A stretch of DNA of 64,000 nucleotides from CAVQBP01 sp963723205 (GTDB lineage Bacteria > Bacteroidota > Ignavibacteria > Ignavibacteriales > Ignavibacteriaceae). The position numbers and the translations under genes are program-made. Location: the NCBI GenBank assembly GCA_963723205.1, contig CAVRQC010000042.1, positions 14,872 through 78,871 of the forward strand, given 5' to 3'. The notes beneath the pieces are model-generated. The model worked only from the letters and a program-made list of their open reading frames with translations. It searched no databases and had not been told where the DNA came from. Of this stretch, positions 36,417-44,997 are shown piece after piece (position 1 is the first letter of the stretch; the number at the start of each line of letters is the position of its first letter).

Positions 36417-37103
36417 TTTTGAAAGAAATATTATTAAAAAATTTTTTTAGACAGAATACATTAAGTTCATTCCATCAATTATGAAATAATTTTTCATAAT
36501 ATAATTTTAAAAAGAATTATAAATCTCTGGTTTGAAAATTAAGAAGCAGAAACCTAAGATTTTAAGTTTTTCCCACTAAAAGGCTTTATTTTGGAAAGGT
36601 AATTGGAGCTAATTAATAAAATCCTTCAATTATTATAACTAATAATTGTTAAAAAATCAATAGTTCGAAGATGGGATAGGGAAAATTTATCTGGCAGAAT
36701 TGGAGCAGATGCCAGCAGAAATATTTTAAGTAAGCTTTACTGGGTCTAAAGAATTATATAAAAATCTTTTCCAAACAAAAAGACATAATGAACAATAAAT
36801 GAAAACTGTCTCACGATAAGGATCAAAAATGTTGTCAATTCTATTGGTAATCCGGCTAAGTTTACTTTCTTGTTTCAATTTATAAGAATATTCTCTCTCA
36901 AACTTGAATAAGTTGAGTTTTATTTTAAAATTGGATATAATTTTTGGATTAAGTGCAATATATCTGGGTAAATGAAAAATTTTGATAATTCATTTCTAAA
37001 AAGAAAAATAAAATATATAGCCGACTTATGTAATGGCACTTGAAAGTTGTCAAATATACTACGCAAAGTTCACTTGAAGAGCCACCTCAAGAAAAAATGA
37101 TTA
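36417..37103. other. Long intergenic region, no gene seen
   Basis: 687 nt of AT-rich DNA upstream of the glycan operon. No supported frame, hairpin, or repeat shared with the rest of the window is visible, and no attC arm was found. It should contain the operon promoter. Confidence 0.4.
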
Positions 37104-37415
37104 TTATTTGAGGTCAAAAATTAAATGAAGTGAAAAAATAATGTTAACGCAAAATAAAATCTGGGAAAAAGTCAAAGAATTGCGGGGTAAAACTATTGGT
37201 GCAGTACTCGGAGCAAAGTAATTGCTTGTTGCGTCACCGATGGTCCAGATGGTAGACCCCGCTGTCGGCTTTCCTTCCGAATCTGTCCAGGTAAACGCAG
37301 TTCCACCCCAATCCTGTACGTCGATTCCGAGATGCTCTTTGTACCAGGCCCTAAGCGCAGCGGGATCAGGTGAATTAAAGAAGATACCGCCGCCGATGCC
37401 AGTGACTCTCTTCAT
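37104..37415 (-). pseudogene. VOC family gene, C-terminally truncated
   Basis: The first ~75 codons are a clean VOC N-terminal module (GGGIFFNSPDPAALRAWYKEHLGI, given only in part: FFNSPDPAALRAWYKEHLGI). After FAPSTAP the frame continues into unrelated sequence (IVLPRNSLTF...) and stops at 103 aa, losing the second half of the fold. The junction near 37195 coincides with the inverted remnant of another small gene on the plus strand. GC-rich codon use contrasts with the AT-rich tail. Non-functional as a VOC enzyme. Confidence 0.7.
37141..37221 (+). pseudogene. Remnant of a small gene (26 codons)
   Basis: Reads MLTQNKIWEKVKELRGKTI and soon stops. Its N-terminus matches the small frame at 20706-20855. 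It is fused head to tail with the broken VOC gene on the other strand. Confidence 0.4.
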
Positions 37416-37453
37416 ATCTGTTTCCTATTTGTGAGTAATGGTGATTTTCCGAA

Positions 37454-37678
37454 CCCTAACGATCATGAATTTAAGCCGCAGCCCAGAACAAGAAATTTAT
37501 TTTATTTACTAATGCCGAAGATTAAGCAAACTGTGCTTAACTTTCTTTTTCATAAGCACAGGTGGCAAGAAATTAATTAGAGCACTCACTTTAAACAAGA
37601 TACTTTAAACGGATCATCTACTTTAAATATCTCTAAAAAGCCGAGTGCGTAAAATGCTATCAACTTGAATTGTTAGGT
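37454..37678. other. Large attC site (225 nt)
   Basis: Box CCCTAAC, arm GATCATGAATTTAAGCCGCAG, right arm GCTATCAACTTGAATT, box GTTAGGT. The internal hairpin GCAAACTGTGCTT/AAGCACAGGTGGC has lost some pairs on the right strand. It lies between the VOC fragment and the outer-membrane protein gene. Confidence 0.78.
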
Positions 37679-37732
37679 TAACCCTTAATTTAATATAACT
37701 TTTCTTTTTAATGCTATTAAAAGTTAAAAATA

Positions 37733-38230
37733 TTAAAATCCAACACCGATTGTTATTACAAATGGTTTATTTTTATCTAAATCATTTATTCCGAAAAATC
37801 CACTACCTATAGAAATAATTTTTTCATCATAATAGAAAATCCGGGGTTCAATAAATATATTGATTTGATTACTTAATTTGTAAGTAACATTTATTCCAAT
37901 TATACCAACTGTAGATAAAAGGAAACCTATCGGAGTTAGTCCAAATCCAGCTTGTGGGGAAATTTTAATTGAATTTGTTATTGGAATATTTATTCGAAAT
38001 GTGCCTCCTAAAATTGGAGCTCCAATTACCAATAATTCTGGTGATAACGAAATATATTTTGTAAAATAAAAATTTCTGCCAATTCCAAATGAAGGTGCTA
38101 TTCGATTGACTACTCCTCCAATTTTTATTTCATAATTATCTTCTGGTTTATCATAATATTTTTTTTGAGATAAGATTGAAAAACTATTTAGTAAAATAAT
38201 AGTGCATACGAAAAGAACAGTTTTTTTCAT
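37733..38230 (-). CDS. Probable outer-membrane beta-barrel protein
   Basis: 165 aa with an N-terminal signal peptide (TVLFVCTIILLNSFSIL). The mature part alternates hydrophobic and polar residues in short strands with glycine turns (GGVVNRIAPSFGIGRNFYF; FGLTPIGFLLSTVGIIGI) and ends in Phe, as many outer-membrane barrels do. It resembles small eight-stranded barrels of the OmpW/porin-like type, but no family is assignable. Only 29 nt separate its start from the 3' end of the group II intron, so the intron lies in its 5' leader. Confidence 0.65.
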   Translation of the reverse strand: MKKTVLFVCTIILLNSFSILSQKKYYDKPEDNYEIKIGGVVNRIAPSFGIGRNFYFTKYISLSPELLVIGAPILGGTFRINIPITNSIKISPQAGFGLTPIGFLLSTVGIIGINVTYKLSNQINIFIEPRIFYYDEKIISIGSGFFGINDLDKNKPFVITIGVGF

Positions 38231-38259
38231 ATACCTCTTTTATATTTAGTTTATTAACC

Positions 38260-38933
38260 GTCGTGGTAGGAATGCCTGTTACCAGGCACCCCCCACACAG
38301 ATCCCGGCGTGCAGTTTTTCCGCACCGGGCTCTTCAATGATACTCGCTTCCGTATTAGGATATTGGAATATTCCTTTATCTTATTTTGCTATCTCTCGCA
38401 GTGAGGTTTGCATTATTTCTCCAGTCCTACAGTCCGGATAATGTTTCCTTTGCAAGTTTCGTATCACTGTTAACCCCTTCCCCATGTGAACGGCTCTCCC
38501 GTTCTCTGAGTACTATGAGTTAATCCGACTCCCTGTATGTCTTCAGCTTATCTTCTTTTGGTTGACTTCGCTTACCACCATTGCTGATGGAACTTACAGG
38601 GTCTCTCAAGTTCTTGTTTGCTTCTCTTTATGCATGCTACACCTTCGAACCACGGTAGACCTTTGATAATCTCGCCTTATTGATTATTAAAGTGTTGGCT
38701 TCTGAGTCGTTAATCTCATTGCCGTCTACATTGTATGCGTTCTCGAGGCTAAATTGGTTTCAGGAAGTACGGTCTTCCTTACAGCCTGCATAATTCCCTG
38801 TGTACGCTTCAGATATTTCGTTCACTCCTATGAGTTCCTACATACCTGCAACACTCGGTAGAGGTGACGTGGCTAAGTCTTACCTCTTAAGGACTTTCAC
38901 CTTAACAGAAACATCAAGCTTCTCTTGACGCAC
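38260..38933 (-). mobile_element. Complete ORF-less group II intron (674 nt)
   Basis: On the minus strand it starts GTGCGTCAAGAG, followed by AGGTGAAAGTCCTT, typical of the group II 5' end and domain I. It ends with D5 (GAGCCCGGTGCGGAAAAACTG...) and D6 with a bulged-A hairpin (GCCTGGTAACAGGC), final bases CACGAC. There is no reverse transcriptase frame: the space where an intron protein would lie (D4) is only a short stretch. It interrupts an attC core box: flanks read GTTA before and GGT after, so excision restores GTTAGGT. It is probably of the attC-targeting IIC type, by context. Mobility would need a protein supplied in trans. Confidence 0.85.
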
Positions 38934-39186
38934 TAACGGACATGCAATTAAGTTGCAGCCCAGTTTATCAGGCGAAGTCTAAAAGACGAAGCCGGGAACA
39001 AGAAACTTATATTTATTATTAATGCCGAGGATTAAGCAAAACATGCTTAACTTGTTTTTTCACACGCATGTTTTGCAAGATAATTAATTAATTTGACTCA
39101 GTTGAACAAGATACCTTAAGCGGAGCACCTAACTCTAAAAAGCCGAATGCGTGCAACGCTATCGGCTTAAAAATGCCTGGTTAGGT
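38931..39186. other. Large attC interrupted by the intron (256 nt)
   Basis: Arms GACATGCAATTAAGTTGCAG and CGCTATCGGCTTAAAAATGC, right box GTTAGGT. The left box is split by the intron. The interior hairpin is GCAAAACATGC/GCATGTTTTGC: the sequence differs from the other sites but pairing is kept. Confidence 0.82.
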
Positions 39187-39218
39187 GCTATTAAATAGAT
39201 ACAGAAAACATTGAAGAG

Positions 39219-39863
39219 CTAATCAAGTTTTCCATATCTATCAGCATCATTATGTAATGAATCAAAAACAAATTTATCACGCCAGAACCGAAGATTAAAT
39301 TGAGAATAATGAGTTGTAGTACTATCAAAAATATCCCCATAATAAATATACCCAAAAACGCCAAGAAATTTTCCAGTACTTTTCCAATCGGGAATTGTGG
39401 TTGAATCTCTGATAATTAAATCTGTTGGAATTATGAAATTCATTGTAGAATTAGTACCAAGGACATTATTTCCCTCAGAGGATTTATTTCTAAGTTCTTC
39501 CCAATCCGAATCTGTAACGGCTTTATTTTTCCCCTGCCCCCAAGCTTTAACAAGAGCTTTATATCGAATATTGTAAGCAGGGGTCTGCCCAGTATTTTTA
39601 TAGTAAATAGTTAATTCTAATTTTTTCCCTATTTCCATCTGAGTAGCAATTATATCTGTTACTTGTATGTATGCTCTCAATGTAATCCTCGCAGAATTAC
39701 GCGATAGATTAATTTGTTTATTGGTCAAACAATATAGAAGAAAGAATGTTGCAATAGTTCCGACTGCTAATGTAATAGTTGCATATTCCATTACATTCAA
39801 CTTAGTTTTATTCAATGATGGAATTTTTTCATTGTTGAAATTTTCTTTTTCTTTATTGTCCAT
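39219..39863 (-). CDS. Membrane-anchored hypothetical protein
   Basis: 214 aa. A single membrane helix near residues 27-47 (EYATITLAVGTIATFFLLYC region) is followed by a large outside domain with LRAYIQVTDIIATQMEIGKK and YYKNTGQTPAYNIRYK. This 'one helix plus beta-sandwich' layout with the N-T-G-x-T-P-A motif is common among hypothetical proteins of cassettes and prophages. No function is known to me. Cassette between the large attC and intron tail copy 8. Confidence 0.65.
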   Translation of the reverse strand: MDNKEKENFNNEKIPSLNKTKLNVMEYATITLAVGTIATFFLLYCLTNKQINLSRNSARITLRAYIQVTDIIATQMEIGKKLELTIYYKNTGQTPAYNIRYKALVKAWGQGKNKAVTDSDWEELRNKSSEGNNVLGTNSTMNFIIPTDLIIRDSTTIPDWKSTGKFLGVFGYIYYGDIFDSTTTHYSQFNLRFWRDKFVFDSLHNDADRYGKLD

Positions 39864-39924
39864 ATTAATCTTTTAAATTATCAATTGCATAAACAATATC
39901 ACTAATTTAATACTACCTAGCACC

Positions 39925-39983
39925 GTCGTGGTAGGAATGCCTGTTACCAGGCATCCCCCAAACAGATCCCGGCGTGCAGTTTT
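39925..39983 (-). mobile_element. Group II intron 3' tail, truncated in D5, copy 8
   Basis: D6 (GGTAACAGGCATTCC) and only the 3' strand of D5 (ACTGCACGCCGGGATC) remain, ending CACGAC followed by GGT. The 5' strand of D5 is replaced directly by an attC core box (GTCCAAC). Confidence 0.7.
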
Positions 39984-39984
39984 A

Positions 39985-40042
39985 GTCCAACAAAGGATTA
40001 TGCCTCGGCTCGCTTCGGCATGAATCCCTTATAACGTTATGT
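39985..40042. other. Short classical attC site (58 nt)
   Basis: Box GTCCAAC, arm AAAGGATTATGCC, small loop TCGGCTCGC, arm TTCGGCATGAATCC, box GTTATGT. This is the typical compact attC size and differs completely in arm sequence from the large sites, so it comes from a different cassette lineage. Confidence 0.8.
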
Positions 40043-40140
40043 GCGTTTAACACTAGTATATACAATATTTTAGATATTCTCTTCGTCAATATGACAAAAC
40101 TCAATTTATAACTTTAGTTAAAAAATAATACTTATGATAA

Positions 40141-40725
40141 TTATAAACATCTGATTAATAAAATTGACTGATCATCTTTTTGTTTACCGTATGAAGCTAA
40201 CTTATTATTTATTTTTTCATAAATATGGGACAATTCATCATGTCTGTTATTAAGAATAGTCTGTTTTACTTTTTCCATTCCAAAGAATTCATTTTTTTTA
40301 TTTGACGTCTCTGTAATTCCATCAGTCAGTAATATGAATAAATCATTCTTGTTGCATACTGTGCTGTTTGTTGTATAATTAAAATCTTTTGTCGCCGCAA
40401 TTGGAAGTTGCTTTATTATCAATTCATCAAAATTGTTTGAATCATTTGCAAGTTTTAAAATCGGAAGATGACCTGCTGTTGAATATTCCACAGTATAATT
40501 TGAATTAAATTTTAAAAATGCACACGTAAGAAACATGTTTTTCTTTTTTAAATTGTAAATTGTCTTGCTGGTTTCAGTTAAAATTGAACAAAGCGGTTCA
40601 TCTTTGTTTAATAAAACTCGAATCGTGCTCTTAAACATCCCCATCATCGAACCTGCCGCAACTCCATGACCTGATACATCTGCAATATAACAAGTATGTG
40701 CTCGTTTCATTTTCGAAAAAGTCAA
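40141..40725 (-). CDS. SpoIIE/RsbU-type phosphatase domain (3' part of split gene)
   Basis: The frame gives a PP2C-like SpoIIE phosphatase: CYIADVSGHGVAAGSMMGMFK with the metal-binding Asp, then ILLTDGITETSN with the second conserved Asp, and KQKDDQSILL near the C-terminus with the third. Such enzymes dephosphorylate anti-anti-sigma factors. The apparent start is inside the gene: the true N-terminus is in the overlapping frame at 40631-41266, and the two join if one T is removed near 40690. The start codon shown is therefore not the real one. Confidence 0.75.
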   Translation of the reverse strand: MTFSKMKRAHTCYIADVSGHGVAAGSMMGMFKSTIRVLLNKDEPLCSILTETSKTIYNLKKKNMFLTCAFLKFNSNYTVEYSTAGHLPILKLANDSNNFDELIIKQLPIAATKDFNYTTNSTVCNKNDLFILLTDGITETSNKKNEFFGMEKVKQTILNNRHDELSHIYEKINNKLASYGKQKDDQSILLIRCL

Positions 40726-41266
40726 TTAAATCGCCGCCGACTTCATCAGTAGGATTAGATATTCCAAATATTTCAAAACGGTTATTAACAATTTCAATTT
40801 TCGGAACAAGGTTCGAATGAAGCTCCTGCGCAAGGTTCATTTCAGCCTGAAGCCGTAAATTTTTTATTCCCTCCTTATTTATAAATATAACAAGCAGTAT
40901 ATATCCCAGAACCATTGTTACTAAAATTCCAATGGCATCAAAAGATGCTCTTTGAGGAAATTCGGTAAGCAGTAATTGGTTAGTCTCTTTCCAAATGTTA
41001 ATTCCAACTACAATCTGAAAAATAATAGTAAAAGGAAGAAATTTAAGATTTCTTGTAAAACTATAAACATAGAATACTGCAACAATTCCCGAATAAAATA
41101 CATTTATAAAAAGCAGCAGTTCTGAATATGAACCTTCTGAAAGCAGATCGATGATAAATCCAATTCCTGAAAATAAGAAGAATATCGCCGATACAAATAT
41201 TAGATATCTTCTAAATGGTATATATTTCCAGAATTTGCTTTTTGGTAAAAAATTATTTTTTATCAA
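40631..41266 (-). CDS. Membrane N-terminal part of the split RsbU-type phosphatase
   Basis: The first ~140 residues contain five or six membrane helices (YLIFVSAIFFLFSGIG, LLLFINVFYSGIVAVF, LVTMVLGYILLVIFI). A helical linker with MNLAQELHSNLVPKI follows, which is the usual lead-in to SpoIIE phosphatases, then NPTDEVGGDLIDFFENE. After that the frame goes wrong (CRCIRSWSCG). It continues correctly in the frame of 40141-40725. Whole product ~375 aa: a membrane sensor phosphatase of the partner-switching type. Confidence 0.75.
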   Translation of the reverse strand: MIKNNFLPKSKFWKYIPFRRYLIFVSAIFFLFSGIGFIIDLLSEGSYSELLLFINVFYSGIVAVFYVYSFTRNLKFLPFTIIFQIVVGINIWKETNQLLLTEFPQRASFDAIGILVTMVLGYILLVIFINKEGIKNLRLQAEMNLAQELHSNLVPKIEIVNNRFEIFGISNPTDEVGGDLIDFFENETSTYLLYCRCIRSWSCGRFDDGDV

Positions 41267-41469
41267 TTTAGTCTTCTAAATAAATTCTGAGATCTGTTAT
41301 TTATAATTAAAATGCAGGTTAGATTGATTGTTAATATATTGTATTTTTTTTGATTCTTCGATAAGAAGATAAATAAATACAGTTGCAAAAGAAACTTTTC
41401 TTTAATAAAAAACTGCAGATATTGAATTTTTATTTGTATTCATAAGAACCTCTTTAAATTTACTTATGC
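41267..41469. other. Intergenic upstream of phosphatase, no gene
   Basis: About 200 nt of AT-rich DNA between the phosphatase start and the attC at 41470. It should hold the promoter; nothing else seen. Confidence 0.35.
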
Positions 41470-41739
41470 ACATAACGAACCGCAATTAAGTTGCAGCCCA
41501 GTTTATCAACCGAAGGTTGGAACCAGAAACTTTTATTCATTACTACTGCCGAAGATTATGCAAACTGTGTTTAACTTTCCGTTTACGATAAGCACAGTTT
41601 GCAAGACTATTAATTAATTTGACTACGTTGAACAAGATACTTTAAGCTGCCTGCCAGCCTTTGGCTGGGATCATCTACTTCAAAAACCTCTAAAAGCCGA
41701 ATGTGTAAAATGCCGTCAACTTGAATTGCTTCGTTATAC
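41470..41739. other. Large attC site (270 nt)
   Basis: Box ACATAAC, arm GAACCGCAATTAAGTTGCAG (identical to the site at 18949), right arm GCCGTCAACTTGAATTGC, box GTTATAC. Internal hairpin GCAAACTGTGTTT/AAGCACAGTTTGC with one G-U type change. CCAACC/GGTTGG style side hairpin also present. Confidence 0.82.
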
Positions 41740-41762
41740 AACAACACTATTGATTTTTGATA

Positions 41763-43940
41763 TTATTTCATTAAAATAAATTTCTTGGTTTCTGATTGAG
41801 TTTCAGTTTGTAACCTATAGAAATAAATTCCACTTGCAAAAGATGATGCATCTAATTCAATCTTGTAATTACCTTTAGATTGCTCTTTGTTAATTAAATT
41901 AGAAACTTGTTGCCCAAGCACATTAAAAATGCTTAATTGTACTAATCCGTTTTCAGGCAATGTATAACTTATAGTTGTACGAGGATTGAATGGATTAGGA
42001 TAGTTTTGGTATAATTTGAAAAAATGGTTATTAAGGTTGTCGTTGTCTTTTGAAGTGACAAGACCATCATATTGGAAGATATATAAACCATCAATACCAT
42101 CAGCAGCATAAATATATTTATCTTTTAAAATAATTTTATTCAAATCGCTACATATCTCAGAGGAATCAATTACTCTAGGATTTTCAGGTTCTGAAATGTC
42201 AATAATTTTCAAACCATCACCTAAAACAATCTTTTCATTTTTATAGTCAATACATTTTGTATAGCTACTTAGATTTAAAACACCTAATTCTTTTATAGAC
42301 GTAACGTTAGAAATGTCCAAAATACGAAAACTATATTCTGGTTCCAGGTTTGATTGTGTAATTATATAAGCTAGTTTTTCTGTAATATAAATGTCACCTA
42401 CACAATAATCATTATAATTAGCTACTTCATATAAATCCCTTGGATCGCTAATATCAATAATTCTTAATCCTTCCGACCACTCCCCAACAAAAGCATAATT
42501 ACTTGATATTTTTAAATCTTTTCCTGCTCCGCTTCCCTTAGAAAATGTATTTAGAAAAACCGTATTTTCTGGATCTGTTGCATCCACAATACTAAAATCG
42601 TAAATGCCTGTTAAATATATAATTTTATTTTTTACCTCAAGATCAGTCATCAGATTTGTATTAAAATTCCCTAATATTTTTGGATTAGAAGGGGTAGAGA
42701 TATCAATTATATAAATGGAATTATCAAAATCACCACTAGCTCTATCAATCATTACATAGAGAGTATTATCCTCGATGGCAACTTTTTTTGTTCTATCGGC
42801 GGGATTTTCTTTTAAATCAATATTTCCAATCAGATGAGGGTTCGTCTTGTCTATAATATCTAAAATTTGAATGCCTTCGTATCCGCTAACTAAATAAGCA
42901 TAGTTATTATAGATGGCAACATCATATTTATAGCCAGTTTTATATCTTGTTATTTCAATAGGATGGCTTATATCAGAAACATCAACAATATATAATCCCG
43001 AAGAGCCGTGAGATACATAAAGATAATTATTTGAGTAATCCAAGCTTTTAGCAAATCCAATATCTCCCATGTTTATTTCTGATATTTTAACGGGTGCATT
43101 GGGAGAAGTCACATCAACAATTACTATATTCAAATCGTCCGGACCAGAATCGATTTTTTGATCTATAAATAAATAATTATTATATAATTTAGCTTTAGCA
43201 CCGGATAAATCCAGATTTCCAATAAGGTTTAATTGGTATGGGTCATCAATATTAAAGACGGACATTCCTGTATATGGATAAATCGCATAAAGAATATTAT
43301 TCTCAATGCAAAGGCTTGACGAAGACGCTTCGGTTGTGAATTGTGCAACTTTTATTGGCAAATCAGGATTTGCTATATTTAATACTATTATTGAATCTTG
43401 TACTGATAAATACGCAGTTGTATCCTTTATTACTATATCAAATATTGAATAATTAGTTATGTAATTATAACGTTCAAAAATTGAATTAATGTCAGAAACA
43501 TCCAAGATTAAACAACCCCCATTGCAATTGTTTTCGTAACAAGTCCCATATACAATGTATAGTAGATTGTCCTTTGCAACTATATTGTTTCCGGCAGTGA
43601 TCTCATATTTTTTAACAAAAAAAGGTTTAGATATGTCACTTATGTCGATAATCATCAAATATGATGCGGATAATAAAAAAGCATAACTGTTTTCAATTTT
43701 GATTGATGTAATCTTGTTATTTGGTAAGTTACATTGACTCATTAAAATGGGATTTTCTTTATCCGAATAATCTACAATTTTGAAACCTCTTCCTTCAACA
43801 AAGTATACTGTGTCTCCTTTTACTTCAACAACATTACAATCACCATTGCTTTCACCCCAGTGACCGATCAACTTAATATCGGAGTTTTCTTGACAAAACA
43901 AATTAACTACAAAAATGAAAAGAAGTATACACTTAAACAT
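41763..43940 (-). CDS. LVIVD-repeat protein with T9SS sorting domain
   Basis: 725 aa. Signal peptide (ILLFIFVVNLFC). The body is a series of ~45-residue LVIVD-type repeats, seen as YLMIIDISDISKPFF, LLILDVSDINS-like, GLYIVDVSDISHP and RIIDISDP, which build a beta-propeller. The last ~80 residues are a T9SS type A sorting domain (NYPNPFNPRTT, then FYRLQTETQSETKKFILMK in part). It is therefore a surface-exposed or secreted adhesion-like protein. Its start lies 28 nt from intron tail copy 9. Large for a cassette gene. Confidence 0.86.
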   Translation of the reverse strand: MFKCILLFIFVVNLFCQENSDIKLIGHWGESNGDCNVVEVKGDTVYFVEGRGFKIVDYSDKENPILMSQCNLPNNKITSIKIENSYAFLLSASYLMIIDISDISKPFFVKKYEITAGNNIVAKDNLLYIVYGTCYENNCNGGCLILDVSDINSIFERYNYITNYSIFDIVIKDTTAYLSVQDSIIVLNIANPDLPIKVAQFTTEASSSSLCIENNILYAIYPYTGMSVFNIDDPYQLNLIGNLDLSGAKAKLYNNYLFIDQKIDSGPDDLNIVIVDVTSPNAPVKISEINMGDIGFAKSLDYSNNYLYVSHGSSGLYIVDVSDISHPIEITRYKTGYKYDVAIYNNYAYLVSGYEGIQILDIIDKTNPHLIGNIDLKENPADRTKKVAIEDNTLYVMIDRASGDFDNSIYIIDISTPSNPKILGNFNTNLMTDLEVKNKIIYLTGIYDFSIVDATDPENTVFLNTFSKGSGAGKDLKISSNYAFVGEWSEGLRIIDISDPRDLYEVANYNDYCVGDIYITEKLAYIITQSNLEPEYSFRILDISNVTSIKELGVLNLSSYTKCIDYKNEKIVLGDGLKIIDISEPENPRVIDSSEICSDLNKIILKDKYIYAADGIDGLYIFQYDGLVTSKDNDNLNNHFFKLYQNYPNPFNPRTTISYTLPENGLVQLSIFNVLGQQVSNLINKEQSKGNYKIELDASSFASGIYFYRLQTETQSETKKFILMK

Positions 43941-43968
43941 GGTAATACCTCTATTTTAGTTTGTTGTA

Positions 43969-44038
43969 GTCGTGGTAGAAATGCCTGTTACCAAGCATCC
44001 CCCACACAGATCCCGGCGTGCAGTTTTCCCGCACCGGT
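43969..44038 (-). mobile_element. Group II intron 3' tail (D5-D6), copy 9
   Basis: D5 CCGGTGCGGGAAAACTGCACG and D6 GGTAACAGGCATTTC, ending CACGAC and followed by TAC, as expected for a GTTA|TAC box. Directly upstream of the LVIVD gene. Confidence 0.7.
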
Positions 44039-44164
44039 ATTTTTATTTTATAAAGTTTATCAATTATAAGAGTAAGGTTTTATTTTTAGGAAAATAAAAA
44101 ACAATAAAATAATTTTAACTCACATATTAACTTTTACATGACGGCTTAAAATGTTTTGTTAGGG
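44039..44164. other. Half attC fused to intron tail, copy 4
   Basis: Same composite as at 25722, 26570 and 29018 (AT hairpin with AACAATAAAATAATTTT, then GACGGCTTAAAATG, box GTTAGGG). Left arm missing. Confidence 0.6.
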
Positions 44165-44228
44165 GATATTTTATTTTTTATAGTTATTTAAATCGTAAAT
44201 CTACTTAATATGGTTTTATAGTTCTTAA

Positions 44229-44723
44229 TTATTTACCATTCCCTAAAGTTAGGTTTATATTTATGCCTGAATAATTTTTTTCAAAGTTTAGATTTCCATA
44301 TAGACCTATCCCAATCCCTACTTCGTTTGCAAGTCTAAATAACAATTGTAAATCTGTTTCTAAACCAATTGTATTAAATTTCTCATTATTACCCGGAGTT
44401 ATTTTTTTTTCTCCGAGTATATATGAGGGTCCTGTAAATAAAGATCCTTGAAACCATTTACTTTGTAATCTTTTTCCGATAGATATATCAAATGAATTAT
44501 AAAGATAGCCGTCCCTTCCTGTCCTAGTAAATAGTCCACCTCTCTTTAAATAATTTACTTTATAAAAATTATCTGCTATTGAAAAGCTATAGTTAAAATT
44601 TAAGGTAGTATTTATGGCTCCAACTCCCAATGTCATCCAATATTTATATGTAGTATCTTCCTCCTGTGCCGATATTAAATATACTGGCATGAATACTAAC
44701 AAAACAATAAAAAAGAATTTCAT
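44229..44723 (-). CDS. Probable exported/outer-membrane protein (164 aa)
   Basis: Signal peptide FFFIVLLVFMPVYLISA followed by a mature region with beta-strand periodicity (MTLGVGAINTTLNFNYSF; WFQGSLFTGPSYILG; VGIGIGLYGNLNF). The composition and size fit a small outer-membrane barrel or periplasmic protein. It does not resemble the 165-aa protein at 37733 closely. Cassette between a half attC and the large attC at 44755. Function unknown. Confidence 0.6.
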   Translation of the reverse strand: MKFFFIVLLVFMPVYLISAQEEDTTYKYWMTLGVGAINTTLNFNYSFSIADNFYKVNYLKRGGLFTRTGRDGYLYNSFDISIGKRLQSKWFQGSLFTGPSYILGEKKITPGNNEKFNTIGLETDLQLLFRLANEVGIGIGLYGNLNFEKNYSGININLTLGNGK

Positions 44724-44754
44724 TTCATCATCCCTCTAAATTTCTGATTATTTG

Positions 44755-44992
44755 ACCTAACGTGCATTTAAGCCGCAGCTCAGTTTATCCACCGAAGGTG
44801 GGAACAAGGAACTTATTTTTATTACTACTTCCGAAGATTAAGCAAACTGGGCTTAACTTTCTCCTAAGTACGGTTTGCAAGTTTATTAATTAAACAACTA
44901 ACTTGAACAAGAAATTTAAACGGAACGACTAACACTAAAACTTGAAAATGCCGAATGCGAAATCGCTGTCGCCCTTGAGCCACTGGTTAGGC
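44755..44992. other. Large attC site (238 nt), both boxes intact
   Basis: Boxes ACCTAAC and GTTAGGC are perfect. Arms GTGCATTTAAGCCGCAG and GCTGTCGCCCTTGAGCCACTG. The internal hairpin (GCAAACTGGGCTT ... AAGTACGGTTTGC) keeps its base but has mismatches at the tip. It is the rightmost complete attC. Confidence 0.82.
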
Positions 44993-44997
44993 GGTTA

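Noticed and set aside
38260..38933. Considered as an insertion sequence
   Set aside because: No transposase frame, no terminal inverted repeats and no target duplication; the group II 5' and 3' ends fit far better.
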